DNA of 64,000 nucleotides, from contig NZ_KQ947475.1 in assembly GCF_001506075.1 (NCBI RefSeq), positions 3,721,860 to 3,785,859 on the forward strand, written 5' to 3'. Of the stretch, positions 53,587 to 63,238 are shown in pieces. This DNA comes from Vibrio sp. MEBiC08052 (GTDB taxonomy: Bacteria; Pseudomonadota; Gammaproteobacteria; Enterobacterales; Vibrionaceae). The notes beneath the pieces were generated by a model. It saw only the letters and a program-made list of their open reading frames with translations. It had not been told where the DNA came from and did not search any database. Within the stretch, counting starts at the first letter, position 1. Each line of letters starts with the position of its first letter. The position numbers and the translations under genes are program-made.

Positions 53587-55305
53587 CTATCGCCAATACA
53601 TATCCTGCGAGGTTATGGGGAGATTCTCATCTTGCGGCTCGACGCGGTTTCTTCCCAGTTGTTTGGCTTGGTACAGTCGTTTATCCGCGAGCCGGTAAAG
53701 TGTTTCGAATGTTTCAGCATTCATCCGGGTCGCAATGCCAAAACTGGCCGTAATATGAATGTCTTGCTCCTCGTGACGGAATGGTGTTTCTGCAATTGTG
53801 ACTCGTAAATGTTCTGTATAGGCGAGCGCCTGTTCTGTATTTGTATAGGGGAGTAATATCACCATTTCTTCACCGCCCCAGCGCGCAATAATATCATGCT
53901 CTCGCGTATGGCGTTTGAGCAGTCCCGCAATGTGTATCAGTGCAAGATCACCAATGTGATGCCCGTATGTATCATTAATCTGCTTAAAGTGATCGATATC
54001 CATCATGACGAAACTGAGCGGTTTTTTTGCACGGTTCGACTGCTGAATGCACTGATGACCTACTGTCATGAATGAGCGTCTGTTGAATAGGTTCGTTAAT
54101 GGATCATATGACGATAGGTATTCTGCTGTGATTCTTTGTTGTTCAACATCTTTCAATCGATAAGCCACGATAACGGCCAGAATAATGGCCTCAAAAACCA
54201 CACCAAATACGGCTCCGTTATAGCTGTAATAGTTATAAGGAATGAATCCCCATACTGAAAGCGCAGTAATGAGCAGACCCAACATGCTGCATATAACCGC
54301 AATCAGAAAATACCGAGTGTCTTTAGTTTCATTCAGGTTTAAAGCACCAAGTAAGATCATGAGCATTGTGGTCAGCGAGAGAAATTTAAACGCAAATTTG
54401 GTTGCCCAAAGGTGCATGTTTAAGCTGATCAGTACCACCATTGCCAAGATACCCAAGCCACTATAGATCAGTAGTGCCAGATTCAATTTAGGGGTGTGAT
54501 GGATACGAAGAAAGTTAGACACAAAGACTAATCCTGAGACACCATGAAAAATCATCATGATTAGGGTGAGATTATTTTCAATAATCAGTGAATTGGGATA
54601 CAACCAAGCGAAGCCATAGCCATTGTAAGAAATATTGACGATGATAAAACAGCTGATATAGAGCGAGTAGAACAGTGCATCTAACTGTTTTATAGAAAAG
54701 TACAAGACAAGGTTCATACCGACCAAAGCCAACAATACGCCATACAAAATACCGGACGTGACATGGATTTGTGCATCGAAGGATCTGGATTGATAGGCAT
54801 CAAGTAAAGCAATGGGGAGTGTCAATGGGTCGTGCGACTGACCGCGGATGAAAATCTGGCTTTTCCCGGGAGGAAGAGCCATATCAAACACAAACCCAAC
54901 ACCGGGTAACAGATGTGAGTCTGCAACCTGATAATCACCTGAATACCATGCTTGGATTAAACCCCGGTCATTGACTAAATAAATTGCCAGATAATCCACC
55001 CATGCCTGCGCTGCATTGAGACGCTGATATTGTTCAACCTGCGTGCTATTTTGCACATCTAACTTAATCCACGTGGCGCGTTTGTGGATGCCGAACGACA
55101 TAAAGTCTTGAGGCGGATGTCGTATTTCTCCGGTTCGAAAGCGTTGTTCGGCTTGTGCAAGCGATAAGGGGGTCGTGGTATCCTCGTGAAAATACACTAT
55201 ATCTGTCAGTAATGTCGGAATGCTATTGTGATGACCTGTCGCTGCCAAAGCATTTTGACAATAAATGGCCAGCAAAAAAATAATCAATACAAAACGCACC
55301 ATCAT
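53587..55305 (-). CDS. Diguanylate cyclase with 7TMR-DISM sensor
   Basis: A 572-residue protein. Signal/anchor at the N-terminus (MMVRFVLIIFLLAIYCQNALA), an extracellular 7TMR-DISM sensor domain (about 25-185), seven membrane helices (about 190-385), then a GGDEF domain (about 400-560). The active site reads RWGGEEMVILLP, so catalysis is intact, with no upstream RxxD inhibitory site obvious. The sensor family is thought to bind carbohydrates or other small ligands. It faces the arginine operon convergently. Confidence 0.92.
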   Translation of the reverse strand: MMVRFVLIIFLLAIYCQNALAATGHHNSIPTLLTDIVYFHEDTTTPLSLAQAEQRFRTGEIRHPPQDFMSFGIHKRATWIKLDVQNSTQVEQYQRLNAAQAWVDYLAIYLVNDRGLIQAWYSGDYQVADSHLLPGVGFVFDMALPPGKSQIFIRGQSHDPLTLPIALLDAYQSRSFDAQIHVTSGILYGVLLALVGMNLVLYFSIKQLDALFYSLYISCFIIVNISYNGYGFAWLYPNSLIIENNLTLIMMIFHGVSGLVFVSNFLRIHHTPKLNLALLIYSGLGILAMVVLISLNMHLWATKFAFKFLSLTTMLMILLGALNLNETKDTRYFLIAVICSMLGLLITALSVWGFIPYNYYSYNGAVFGVVFEAIILAVIVAYRLKDVEQQRITAEYLSSYDPLTNLFNRRSFMTVGHQCIQQSNRAKKPLSFVMMDIDHFKQINDTYGHHIGDLALIHIAGLLKRHTREHDIIARWGGEEMVILLPYTNTEQALAYTEHLRVTIAETPFRHEEQDIHITASFGIATRMNAETFETLYRLADKRLYQAKQLGRNRVEPQDENLPITSQDMYWR

Positions 55306-55592
55306 GTTTGCTTATTCTATTTTATCTTTTGAATGAGAATTGGGGTGGAAACGTCACATCATCTGGAATTATTTTAATGGGATGACGTGTCATACTAGCA
55401 TTTTTAGATATGATGCCATGGTTTAAAACGGCATTAACTTGATATCGGGAATGTTATTGTTGATTATCTCAATAGCGATACAATTTACATGATTTATCTT
55501 GTACTTGTGCAAAAGATGCGGTTTGAGTTGGTCTTGTCTGCGCATCATTGAATCAGCCGCAGCTGATCTGGTCGGTGTGAAAAAATGGTTAT

Positions 55593-56654
55593 TCAAGCGC
55601 GTTTTATTGGCAGATGGATAGTGAATGTACTGCCTTTTCCCAGAGTGGAATCGACCTCAATACGTCCTCCGTGTTTTTCGATAATGCCATAAGTGACCGA
55701 GAGCCCCAGCCCTGTGCCTTTACCGATCGGTTTGGTTGTGAAAAATGGATCAAAAATATGGGGAATAATTTTTTCATCGATACCGACACCGTTATCACAA
55801 ATCGTGATGACAGCCTGATCCCGCTCCACGGTGGTTTGGATGATAATGGTACCCCATTCGGTAATGGCCTGAACTGCGTTTACCAGTAGATTGAGGAACA
55901 CCTGATTGAGTTGAGAGGGCAGACATTCAATCGGAGGAAGTGTGCCGTATTTGCGTATCACCTCTGCTTTGAATTTGATTTCATTCCAGACTACATTGAG
56001 CGTACTGTCGATGCAGGTGTGAATATCGGTGGTTTGCCATTCACAATTACCGGGACGTGAAAAATCGCGCAAGTCTTGCACAATTCTCCGAACACGTGCC
56101 ACACCATCGATGGATTCGTTCACCAATGTAACAATGTCAGTCCGCAGATAATCGATGTCAATGTTGCGTTTATAGTCATCGAGCTGGGCTTGAGTCCCTG
56201 GCGATAACTCTGCTTCGTATTGAGCATATTGATCATGCAACGCCAACAATTGTTCGACATAACCTTTGAGCATATCAAGGTTAGAATTGACAAAACCGAT
56301 CGGATTGTTCACTTCATGGGCAACGCCTGCGGCCAATTGACCAATTGATGCCAGCTTCTCTGATTGCAATAGTTGATTGTGGGCATCCTCCAGCTTTTTG
56401 ATCAATTTACGCTGCTCTTCACGTTCCTGAGTCAAGTCGCGGTTGATGCGCTCATTTTCATGCAATGCTGATTCGAGTTCAGCCGTGCGACGGCGGACTT
56501 GATTTTCCAGCATCACCGCATCCTGAAATAGGCCGTAGTTGCCGGACAGTTTGTTTGCCTCACGCTCTGCCCGGTCCATCAGTGAGGTAACGACTTTATT
56601 GAGGCGGCGAATCTCCTGACGCAGAAATGCTTCGTCTTTTTCTGGTTCAGTCAT
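55593..56654 (-). CDS. Soluble sensor histidine kinase
   Basis: 353 residues from the ATG at 56654, which overlaps the FIST gene by 8 bases. No membrane helix. A long coiled coil (about 10-110) leads into the phosphoacceptor box SIGQLAAGVAHEVNNPIGF and a HATPase domain with N, G1 and G2 boxes (LNLLVNAVQAI, ICDNGVGI, GTGLGLSVTYGI). No receiver or response regulator lies beside it. With the FIST protein it should form a cytoplasmic sensor pair. Confidence 0.92.
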   Translation of the reverse strand: MTEPEKDEAFLRQEIRRLNKVVTSLMDRAEREANKLSGNYGLFQDAVMLENQVRRRTAELESALHENERINRDLTQEREEQRKLIKKLEDAHNQLLQSEKLASIGQLAAGVAHEVNNPIGFVNSNLDMLKGYVEQLLALHDQYAQYEAELSPGTQAQLDDYKRNIDIDYLRTDIVTLVNESIDGVARVRRIVQDLRDFSRPGNCEWQTTDIHTCIDSTLNVVWNEIKFKAEVIRKYGTLPPIECLPSQLNQVFLNLLVNAVQAITEWGTIIIQTTVERDQAVITICDNGVGIDEKIIPHIFDPFFTTKPIGKGTGLGLSVTYGIIEKHGGRIEVDSTLGKGSTFTIHLPIKRA

Positions 56655-57819
56655 TGGCGTCTTCCTCGTTGCCGAACTCCATCTCGTTGCCGAATACAAT
56701 ACCTGTCAGCGTTTGATTGATATGGACACCACCAAATTGTTCGCCATAGGTACTGAATCCTACTGCGTTGTATTGGCGGAGCAATTCACTGACAGAGGCT
56801 TTGCTGCCGTTCCGGGTGGCTTCCAGATTTCGTAATATACAGTCACACACTAACATGCCCTGAATATGCCCTAAGTGTTTTTCTAGCTTTTTCAACATTG
56901 CGGTTAACTTATCGAGCATATTTTCACCGTGTGCCACTCTTAGCACGACACCTTCATCGATTGCACAATAGAAGGTCAGGCTACCATCCGGGTTGGCATG
57001 TTGGATCGAGCGAACAAAATCAGTTCCATCAATCATGACTACGACCGGCCAAGCGGCAAAATGGGTAGAGGTTAGCTGTTCCGGGTCAACGTTGACGAGG
57101 CGGGCATATTCTGCAGCTGCTGGCAATCCATTGATTTCTTTGATAATTCTATTTTTAGCGTCTACTTCGGTTACCACCATTCGCTCATGACCGGAGACGA
57201 AGTGTTGTGTCTTAAACAGGTGAAACGCAAGGGCGGTGTTGATCAAGACCAGAGCTGCACTATCGGTATGAAATTGCCCGTCGGCAAAGACCCACGTTTG
57301 TTCAAACTTCAATTCGTCGCCGGCAGAACCGCCAAACATCCGAACACTGCCGAGGCCGTCTTGTAAAGCATGAGTAACCGGTTCTTCTCGCACGGAAAGT
57401 CCATCGATCAGCAAGAATCCAAAATTTCGGTTCGTCTCGATATAAGAGGCGGAACTTTCCAACTGACGCAGGAGATCTTGTGCAAATGAGCGGCCATAAG
57501 AAATATCAAAGGATTGGAGTTGATCGAGATGACCAACGACAGCCGTACAGCATGTCGCAGAAAAACTGATCCCCGTAAGACTGTGGTTCAGATAACCCGC
57601 AGGACCGATTTCACCGGCAGTGGTACACCCCACAACCAACACATCAGGAAAGTGCTGATTAATTGCCGTTGTCAGTTGCGGTAAATCATAGTTGCTGGAA
57701 CAGAAGAAAATGACCAACGCCATCTGTGGCTGACAAATTTGTGTTCGAAGTTCTAAAACGGCTGTCGCGGCATCCGGTGCACAAGAATGGCCTGTTAGAA
57801 TCGGATTCGGTTTATCCAT
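56647..57819 (-). CDS. FIST-domain sensor protein
   Basis: A 390-residue protein with FIST-N (about 30-220; SSNYDLPQLTTAINQHFPD, VVGCTTAGEIGPAGY) and FIST-C (about 225-380; VSGHERMVVTEVDAKNRIIKEING, AVGFSTYGEQFGGVHINQT). FIST domains are small-molecule sensors, mostly attached to chemoreceptors, kinases or cyclases, with amino acids suggested as ligands. It starts after GGAGG and is coupled to the kinase behind it. Cytosolic. Confidence 0.92.
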   Translation of the reverse strand: MDKPNPILTGHSCAPDAATAVLELRTQICQPQMALVIFFCSSNYDLPQLTTAINQHFPDVLVVGCTTAGEIGPAGYLNHSLTGISFSATCCTAVVGHLDQLQSFDISYGRSFAQDLLRQLESSASYIETNRNFGFLLIDGLSVREEPVTHALQDGLGSVRMFGGSAGDELKFEQTWVFADGQFHTDSAALVLINTALAFHLFKTQHFVSGHERMVVTEVDAKNRIIKEINGLPAAAEYARLVNVDPEQLTSTHFAAWPVVVMIDGTDFVRSIQHANPDGSLTFYCAIDEGVVLRVAHGENMLDKLTAMLKKLEKHLGHIQGMLVCDCILRNLEATRNGSKASVSELLRQYNAVGFSTYGEQFGGVHINQTLTGIVFGNEMEFGNEEDAND

Positions 57820-58260
57820 AACTGCCTCCGGAGATGACCGTTGTACGTCTTACCAATTGATGAGAGCACGATGTTTCTGTCAAAGTATCGTTCAACTTGC
57901 TTAGCCCACCCTCGGTAACACTGACTTTCACCCATATCAAAGTCAGTCTAGGTATGGGTGTCCTTTCATATAAGCCATTGTTATAAGAATTGTCATTTGC
58001 ATACCACCGCAGGAGGAGGCAAGCGTGATATGCATGGTTGTTTTGCTATAGGTATAGTTCGTCGCCAATAGAAAGATCAAAAGTGCCCCGTAGAATTTGT
58101 GATCATCATCTTTGCTTTGCGCAGCAAATCACGGTTTTTCCCTGTATGTTCACGTGAAATTGATATGAGCAATATGAATGTGAGGAAATGCTTTCTTTGG
58201 TGATGAGAGGGCAGTACACTTTGATTTGCTTATATGCTTACTGAGGAACAAAGTTTGCCC
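57820..58260. other. Divergent regulatory region, FIST/kinase and band-7 genes
   Basis: About 440 bases with no gene. Two perfect inverted repeats are interleaved at 57920-57960 (listed separately). A further pair TGCATA (57998-58003) and TATGCA (58029-58034) flanks a GC-rich stretch. Both promoters must lie here. Confidence 0.5.
57920..57960. promoter_or_regulatory. Interleaved inverted repeats (pseudoknot-like)
   Basis: Arm A (57920-57928, ACTGACTTT) pairs with 57939-57947 (AAAGTCAGT), 9 perfect bp. Arm B (57929-57936, CACCCATA) pairs with 57953-57960 (TATGGGTG), 8 perfect bp. The order A-B-A'-B' means the hairpins are interlaced, so they must form a pseudoknot or exclude one another. About 100 bases upstream of the FIST gene. 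Confidence 0.5.
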
Positions 58261-59208
58261 ATGGATATCGTGAATCTGCTGTTTGATAATGTATTTACAG
58301 TGCCTGTAGCACTGCTTCTTTTTGTATTCTTTTTACTCAAGTCCTCGATTATTTTTGTACCTCAGAATCAGGCTTATCTGATCGAACGGTTTGGCAAATA
58401 TCTGTCAACCAAAGAAGCCGGATTACATTTTTTGGTGCCTTTTATTGATCGGATCGCTGCTGATCGCTCATTAAAAGAGCAGGCTGTGGATGTCCCCCAA
58501 CAGAGTGCCATTACCAAAGATAATATTTCCCTGCATGTGGATGGTGTGCTGTATTTTCGGGTGCTTGATCCATATAAAGCCACCTATGGAGTTGACGACT
58601 ATATTTTTGCGGTGACTCAGCTATCTCAGACAACAATGCGTTCTGAGCTGGGTAAAATGGAATTGGATAAAACCTTTGAAGAGCGCGATGCGCTGAATAC
58701 CAATATTGTCTCTGCAATCAATGAAGCGGCCGGTCCCTGGGGGATTCAGGTGCTGCGTTATGAAATCAAAGATATTATTCCGCCCCAGTCAGTGATGGAA
58801 GCGATGGAAGCACAAATGAAAGCTGAGCGAGTCAAGCGGGCTCAGATTTTAGAATCAGAAGGGGATCGTCAGGCCGCGATTAACCGTGCTGAAGGTGAGA
58901 AACAGTCCATTGTCTTGTCAGCAGAAGCTGATAAAGCAGAGAAAATACTCCGTGCAGAAGGGGAAGCCAAAGCCATTATTGCGGTGGCAAATGCACAAGC
59001 AGAAGCCCTGCAAACGATCGGTGAATCGGCCAATACCGAAAGTGGTCAGAAAGCGATTCAGCTTGAACTTGCGACCAAAGCAATTGCTGCGAAGCAGGCC
59101 ATTGCCAAAGAATCGTCCATGGTGATTTTGCCAGACAATGCGACAGACGCCAGCTCTATCGTGGCACAGGCGACCTCGATCATCAGTCAGTTGAATAAGA
59201 GCCGCTAA
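58261..59208 (+). CDS. SPFH/band-7 membrane protein (QmcA-like)
   Basis: 315 residues from the ATG at 58261, the first likely start behind GAGGAA though spacing is long; an ATG at 58234 is possible. One N-terminal membrane helix (about 10-30) precedes the SPFH domain (IFVPQNQAYLIERFGKY to about 200) and a long coiled coil rich in Ala-Glu-Lys repeats. These proteins form large cage-like oligomers that organise lipid microdomains and membrane proteases. It is coupled to an NfeD gene, the standard pairing. Confidence 0.93.
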   Translation: MDIVNLLFDNVFTVPVALLLFVFFLLKSSIIFVPQNQAYLIERFGKYLSTKEAGLHFLVPFIDRIAADRSLKEQAVDVPQQSAITKDNISLHVDGVLYFRVLDPYKATYGVDDYIFAVTQLSQTTMRSELGKMELDKTFEERDALNTNIVSAINEAAGPWGIQVLRYEIKDIIPPQSVMEAMEAQMKAERVKRAQILESEGDRQAAINRAEGEKQSIVLSAEADKAEKILRAEGEAKAIIAVANAQAEALQTIGESANTESGQKAIQLELATKAIAAKQAIAKESSMVILPDNATDASSIVAQATSIISQLNKSR

Positions 59209-59663
59209 TGGACTTTATCATAGCGCATTTGGTGCAGGTACTGGCGGTACTTGGATTGATCTTGTTGGCGGTTGAAGTGTTAGTGCTGGGCGCGAGTACG
59301 TTTGTGTTGTTATTGATGGGAATGGGATTATTACTGGCTTCACTGTCCATGTATCTCGAATGGATTCCTACCACATGGCAATGGGCACTAGTGGCGACGA
59401 CCATCTACACACTGCTCTCGGGTGGAGTTTTGTGGCCGATTTTTAAACGTGCTCAGAAAAAGCCTGAACATACAAGCGTACACAGCGATCTGATTGGTCA
59501 CAGTTTTGTGCTGCCGCAAGATACTACGCCGGAAAAACCGACATCATATCGTTTTTCTGGCATTGCGTGGCGTCTGATCACCCAAGAGCCATTAACCAAA
59601 GGCACTTTAGTGGAAGTGGTCCATTTGCAGGTCGGTGAACTATTCATCCGGGCAAAACAGTAA
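59208..59663 (+). CDS. NfeD-family membrane protein
   Basis: A 151-residue protein with three to four membrane helices in the first 85 residues and a C-terminal OB-fold (SFVLPQDTTPEKPTSYRFSGIAWRLIT, LVEVVHLQVGELFIRAK). Its ATG overlaps the band-7 stop (TAATG). NfeD proteins interact with band-7 partners and may modify their oligomer state. Confidence 0.93.
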   Translation: MDFIIAHLVQVLAVLGLILLAVEVLVLGASTFVLLLMGMGLLLASLSMYLEWIPTTWQWALVATTIYTLLSGGVLWPIFKRAQKKPEHTSVHSDLIGHSFVLPQDTTPEKPTSYRFSGIAWRLITQEPLTKGTLVEVVHLQVGELFIRAKQ

Positions 59664-59687
59664 CCAAAGACCATTTACATTAATACC

Positions 59688-59723
59688 CCTATCCGGTCAG
59701 CAACTGCCGGATAGGTTTTTTTT
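59688..59723 (+). terminator. Terminator of band-7/NfeD operon
   Basis: CCTATCCGG pairs with CCGGATAGG (9 bp, 10-base loop), followed by eight T residues. It overlaps the stop codon of the convergent exonuclease gene. Confidence 0.85.
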
Positions 59724-60402
59724 GTAAGCCGAGCTTTTTGGCTTGAACCAGAAACAGTTCACCACAGGCGAGTGCGTCACTGGCTGCCGAATGAGCACAG
59801 TAATCGGGCAGGTGGTAGTAACGCCGTAGATCATTCAACTGATAACTGCCGTGGTGTTTACTTTTCCCCGCGTAACTGAAACGTTTTTCAATCTTGAGGG
59901 TATCGACAAAATAGGCGGGAAACGATTGAAGCTGGTAATGATGTCGGAGAAAGGTTGCGATAAAACTCTTCTCTATCTGACAATGATGTGCCAGTAATAT
60001 TTTCCCCTGTGCCCGCTCCAGCAGCCGATTCATCCCATCGACCAGAGAGATACCTTGCTCCAAAGCGTGCGGTGTCAGTTCGTTGATTTGCGCTGTCTCC
60101 GGTTTAATAAACTCGCCATGATTGATCAATAGCTCTTCATGGCTGGCGATATCAATGGCTTCTAAGGTTAAATCCACCATCCCAATCGAGAGTACCTGAT
60201 CATGTGCTGGCGTTAGGCCTGTCGTTTCGAAATCAAGCGCCAGAAATCGCAGAGTGTTGAGTGGTGTATCCGAGTGGGGAAAGGGATGTGACAGATATGC
60301 CTGCAACGCAGCTGACCAATGCGGATCGATTTGAATCCGTTGCCGCAGCGTTTCCTCATCGGATGGATGTTTCCAGTGTTGCAGCCAGTCAGTCAGTATC
60401 AT
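59689..60402 (-). CDS. DnaQ-type 3'-5' exonuclease
   Basis: A 237-residue DEDDh exonuclease: motif I FLALDFETTGLTPAHD (about 53-68), motif II around LLAHHCQIEKSF and motif III AHSAASDALACGEL with the catalytic histidine and aspartate. It resembles the proofreading subunit family but has an N-terminal extension and is not dnaQ itself. It lies 20 bases behind the CBS-nucleotidyltransferase gene, a pair I recall as common in Vibrio and Pseudomonas. Confidence 0.92.
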   Translation of the reverse strand: MILTDWLQHWKHPSDEETLRQRIQIDPHWSAALQAYLSHPFPHSDTPLNTLRFLALDFETTGLTPAHDQVLSIGMVDLTLEAIDIASHEELLINHGEFIKPETAQINELTPHALEQGISLVDGMNRLLERAQGKILLAHHCQIEKSFIATFLRHHYQLQSFPAYFVDTLKIEKRFSYAGKSKHHGSYQLNDLRRYYHLPDYCAHSAASDALACGELFLVQAKKLGLQKKPIRQLLTG

Positions 60403-60421
60403 GAGCCTTCCTTTATAAAGT

Positions 60422-62314
60422 CTATCTTCCTTTGACGAATTTCAGCTTGGCAACATCCTGTAATTCGCTGATGATCTTAAACGCATCTTTCAAGTGTTTG
60501 CGTTCAAAGCTGCTGAAATGATCGGGAATAATATGATTATTTGGTGTGGCTCCGGCCAGAATCGCATTCAGTTGATGGCGAAAGCGAACCTGAGTGATAA
60601 AACGGTAGGCGCCAATAATGTTTTCACAGCTGTCCTGAGACAGCCCCCCGTGTTTTGCAGCGTAGCGAAAGCGCTCTTCCGTACCGGTCAGAGAGCCTCC
60701 GGCTGCAAGACTAAAAATTCTTGCCAGATCAATAATCAGATTCAACGCATACTTTTTAATATTCAGGGTATGGCTGTTTTGCCCGCTTTTTTCGAGAACC
60801 AGATGATTGAAAATTCCGAGGGGGGGCTGCGTTTCAACGGCATCGCGTACCAATGCCGGGATAAATCCGGAACTTTGTTGAATACAATCATGCAAATGGT
60901 GCTGAATCTGATCGACCAGCTCTCGTTTCCCATAAATGGCGCGGACTTCAAGAAACACACTGATGCTCAGTAGCCGGTTATATTCAGGGCTGGACACCCA
61001 TTTTTGATAATATTCCTTCCAACGGGAGACCGGTTGACACCATTTCGGGGATGCGGCCATGTAACGACCATCACACACTGGATAGCCACAGGCTGCCAGT
61101 GCATTGCAGACTCGCATCGCCAGATGGGTAAAATAGAGTTTATGCTCGTCACTGGCATGATCCGAGAGCACCAACGCACTATCTTGGTCGGAGAGCAGAT
61201 GAACTTCATTTCGTGCATGAGAGCCGGCCACCACCCATGCATATTCACAGGGTGGCGGGCCAAGGACTTCTTCGTTGAGTTGAATGATGCGGCGCGTAAA
61301 AGCATCCATCATCATCGACATGATCTGCCCTTGAATTTCAGCACTGACCCCGCCTTCGACCAGCGCCTGAAATATGGTTTCCCGCTCGCCTTTCAGGTTG
61401 GCCAATGCATTAACCGAACTTGCGTATTTGATTTTTTCGAGCAAAAACAGTGATTGTGTACGATGATTGTGAACCAGATGAGTGGTGGTGAGCAGTCCGG
61501 TGACTCGTTTTCCTGTCAAAACGGGTAAACACCGAATGTTATATTGCATCATCAATGAGATGGCTTGAATCACTTTGGCATCATGTTCGATCAAATGCGG
61601 ATGTCGAGTCATGACTGTTGCAATCGGCTCATCAATGTCGCGCCCGGTCGCAACCACCGATTGTGTCATATCCCGATCCGTCACCAGACCGACAATTTCC
61701 TGATCCTGCATGACGACTGCACAGGAACTACGTTGCTTGTCATGTGCCATGTTGCCACACATCATGCGTGCGACATCACGGATACTATCGTGACAGTTGA
61801 CGATCGTAATATTCTCACTGGCGATTTCTCCGACAGTGCGAAAGAAAAGTCCTTTCGCTTCTTTTTTATACACATCGTTCACTGCCGAGGTGAGTCGGAT
61901 GTTGGCCTGCGTAGCAAAGTAATCAGCAAAATTCGGATAGGTTTCACAGACCAGTGTCAGCTCCTGATGAGGAATCAAATATAGGAGCGAATCATCAATG
62001 GCCTGCGCCTGATAGCCGTCTTCTGCATTGACCAGTGGTTTGAGAAAAGTAAAGCCAAATTGATCATCCTGACCGAGTCTGGCGCGCAGCTCACCGGTTT
62101 GGGTGCGTTGTTCAATGGCACCGGTTCTGATGATGTAGAGATAGCGTTGTTCACACAGCGCACTAAAATCAATCGATTCCCCTTTCACTAAGTATTTGAC
62201 TTTGACTGTATTGGCAATCGACGTGACCAAGTCCGGCGGTAACTTATCGAACGGGTCGATTCTGACCAGAAAATCATGGATGTTAGGCGTGATCGACGTA
62301 CTCATGTATTTCAT
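60422..62314 (-). CDS. cNMP-binding / CBS / DUF294 nucleotidyltransferase protein
   Basis: About 630 residues from the ATG at 62314 (the ATG at 62305 is equally possible). Order: a cyclic-nucleotide-binding-like domain (about 15-130), two CBS domains (about 160-290), and a GlnD-like DUF294 nucleotidyltransferase (about 330-620) with VAGSHARNEVHLLSDQDSALVL, which keeps the GS and DxD metal motif. CBS units bind adenine nucleotides, so the enzyme is probably controlled by energy state. It leads the two-gene operon with the exonuclease. Target unknown. Confidence 0.92.
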   Translation of the reverse strand: MKYMSTSITPNIHDFLVRIDPFDKLPPDLVTSIANTVKVKYLVKGESIDFSALCEQRYLYIIRTGAIEQRTQTGELRARLGQDDQFGFTFLKPLVNAEDGYQAQAIDDSLLYLIPHQELTLVCETYPNFADYFATQANIRLTSAVNDVYKKEAKGLFFRTVGEIASENITIVNCHDSIRDVARMMCGNMAHDKQRSSCAVVMQDQEIVGLVTDRDMTQSVVATGRDIDEPIATVMTRHPHLIEHDAKVIQAISLMMQYNIRCLPVLTGKRVTGLLTTTHLVHNHRTQSLFLLEKIKYASSVNALANLKGERETIFQALVEGGVSAEIQGQIMSMMMDAFTRRIIQLNEEVLGPPPCEYAWVVAGSHARNEVHLLSDQDSALVLSDHASDEHKLYFTHLAMRVCNALAACGYPVCDGRYMAASPKWCQPVSRWKEYYQKWVSSPEYNRLLSISVFLEVRAIYGKRELVDQIQHHLHDCIQQSSGFIPALVRDAVETQPPLGIFNHLVLEKSGQNSHTLNIKKYALNLIIDLARIFSLAAGGSLTGTEERFRYAAKHGGLSQDSCENIIGAYRFITQVRFRHQLNAILAGATPNNHIIPDHFSSFERKHLKDAFKIISELQDVAKLKFVKGR

Positions 62315-62504
62315 TCTACTCTGATGCTGTTCTGCCTCATTATATCGTTGTATAACAAGATGAATAGCATTTTTAAAATAGCTTTTCAAAAATTTGAGTT
62401 TGTGCAACTATAGTGCAATCGATAGATAATTTTTCTTGTTTTTTATCTTTTTATTCAATTGGTTATTTTTATTGTTCTGTAAATTATAGGGTGAGACTAT
62501 TGTT

Positions 62505-63029
62505 GTGGATGACACATTGGCACAAGTATTGGGTTTGGTAAGTTTTGCTTTAGGGCTTTCGACTTTTTATCAGAAAAATGATCGGCGTTTGAAAGTGTTG
62601 ATGCTGATTTTTAATCTAAATCACTGTATTCATTATCTGTTATTAGGGTCAACGGTTTCGGCACTCAGTATGATGTTGTCTGCCGCCCGGACAACGACCG
62701 CTATTTTTGTCTCTTCGGCCCGTGTCGCGGCGGTATTCATTGTCATCAGTCTCATCAGCGGTTTATGGATGGCAAATCATTGGTGGGATCTCTGGTCAGT
62801 GGTGGGTACCGTCATCGGCACCTATTCAGTCTTCTGTCTTTCCGGTATTAAAATGCGTATCGGTTTTCTGTTGGGCGGAATATGCTGGCTCACCAATAAT
62901 ATTATTGTTGGCTCGATTGGTGGAGTTATGTTGGAAACTTCGCTATTGAGTATGAACCTGTTAACGATATATCGTATCCACCGACACACGAGCAATATGT
63001 TAATGAAAAATGTTAGTGAAAACGCCTGA
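62505..63029 (+). CDS. YgjV-type inner membrane protein
   Basis: A 174-residue protein with about six membrane helices (LGLVSFALGLSTFYQKNDRRLK, HCIHYLLLGSTVSALSMML, AVFIVISLISGLWMAN and others). It matches the YgjV family, whose role is unknown. The start is taken as the GTG at 62505, because no in-frame ATG lies upstream and the sequence from there fits the family; the ribosome site is weak. Confidence 0.75.
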   Translation: MDDTLAQVLGLVSFALGLSTFYQKNDRRLKVLMLIFNLNHCIHYLLLGSTVSALSMMLSAARTTTAIFVSSARVAAVFIVISLISGLWMANHWWDLWSVVGTVIGTYSVFCLSGIKMRIGFLLGGICWLTNNIIVGSIGGVMLETSLLSMNLLTIYRIHRHTSNMLMKNVSENA

Positions 63030-63238
63030 ATGTTGAAATGATGTGATTGGCAGACCAACGCTCAGCAGGGGGGACGGCTCACTTTGAGATCCTCCTCCCA
63101 AACATTTTCCTTTGTTGGAATGTTCGGGGTGTTTGTCCGGTCTGACCACAGTTATATCCATGAAATTTCCGTTCATTCTGGAGCATAAATCGGTAGTATC
63201 GATTGAATTCAAAATAAAAATAGTAGGGGAACATCCTA

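Noticed and set aside
60494..60973. 159-residue frame opposite the CBS-nucleotidyltransferase gene
   Set aside because: It is antisense to a conserved, intact gene and has no recognisable domain.
61004..61453. 149-residue frame opposite the same gene
   Set aside because: Same reason: shadow of a well-supported gene on the other strand.
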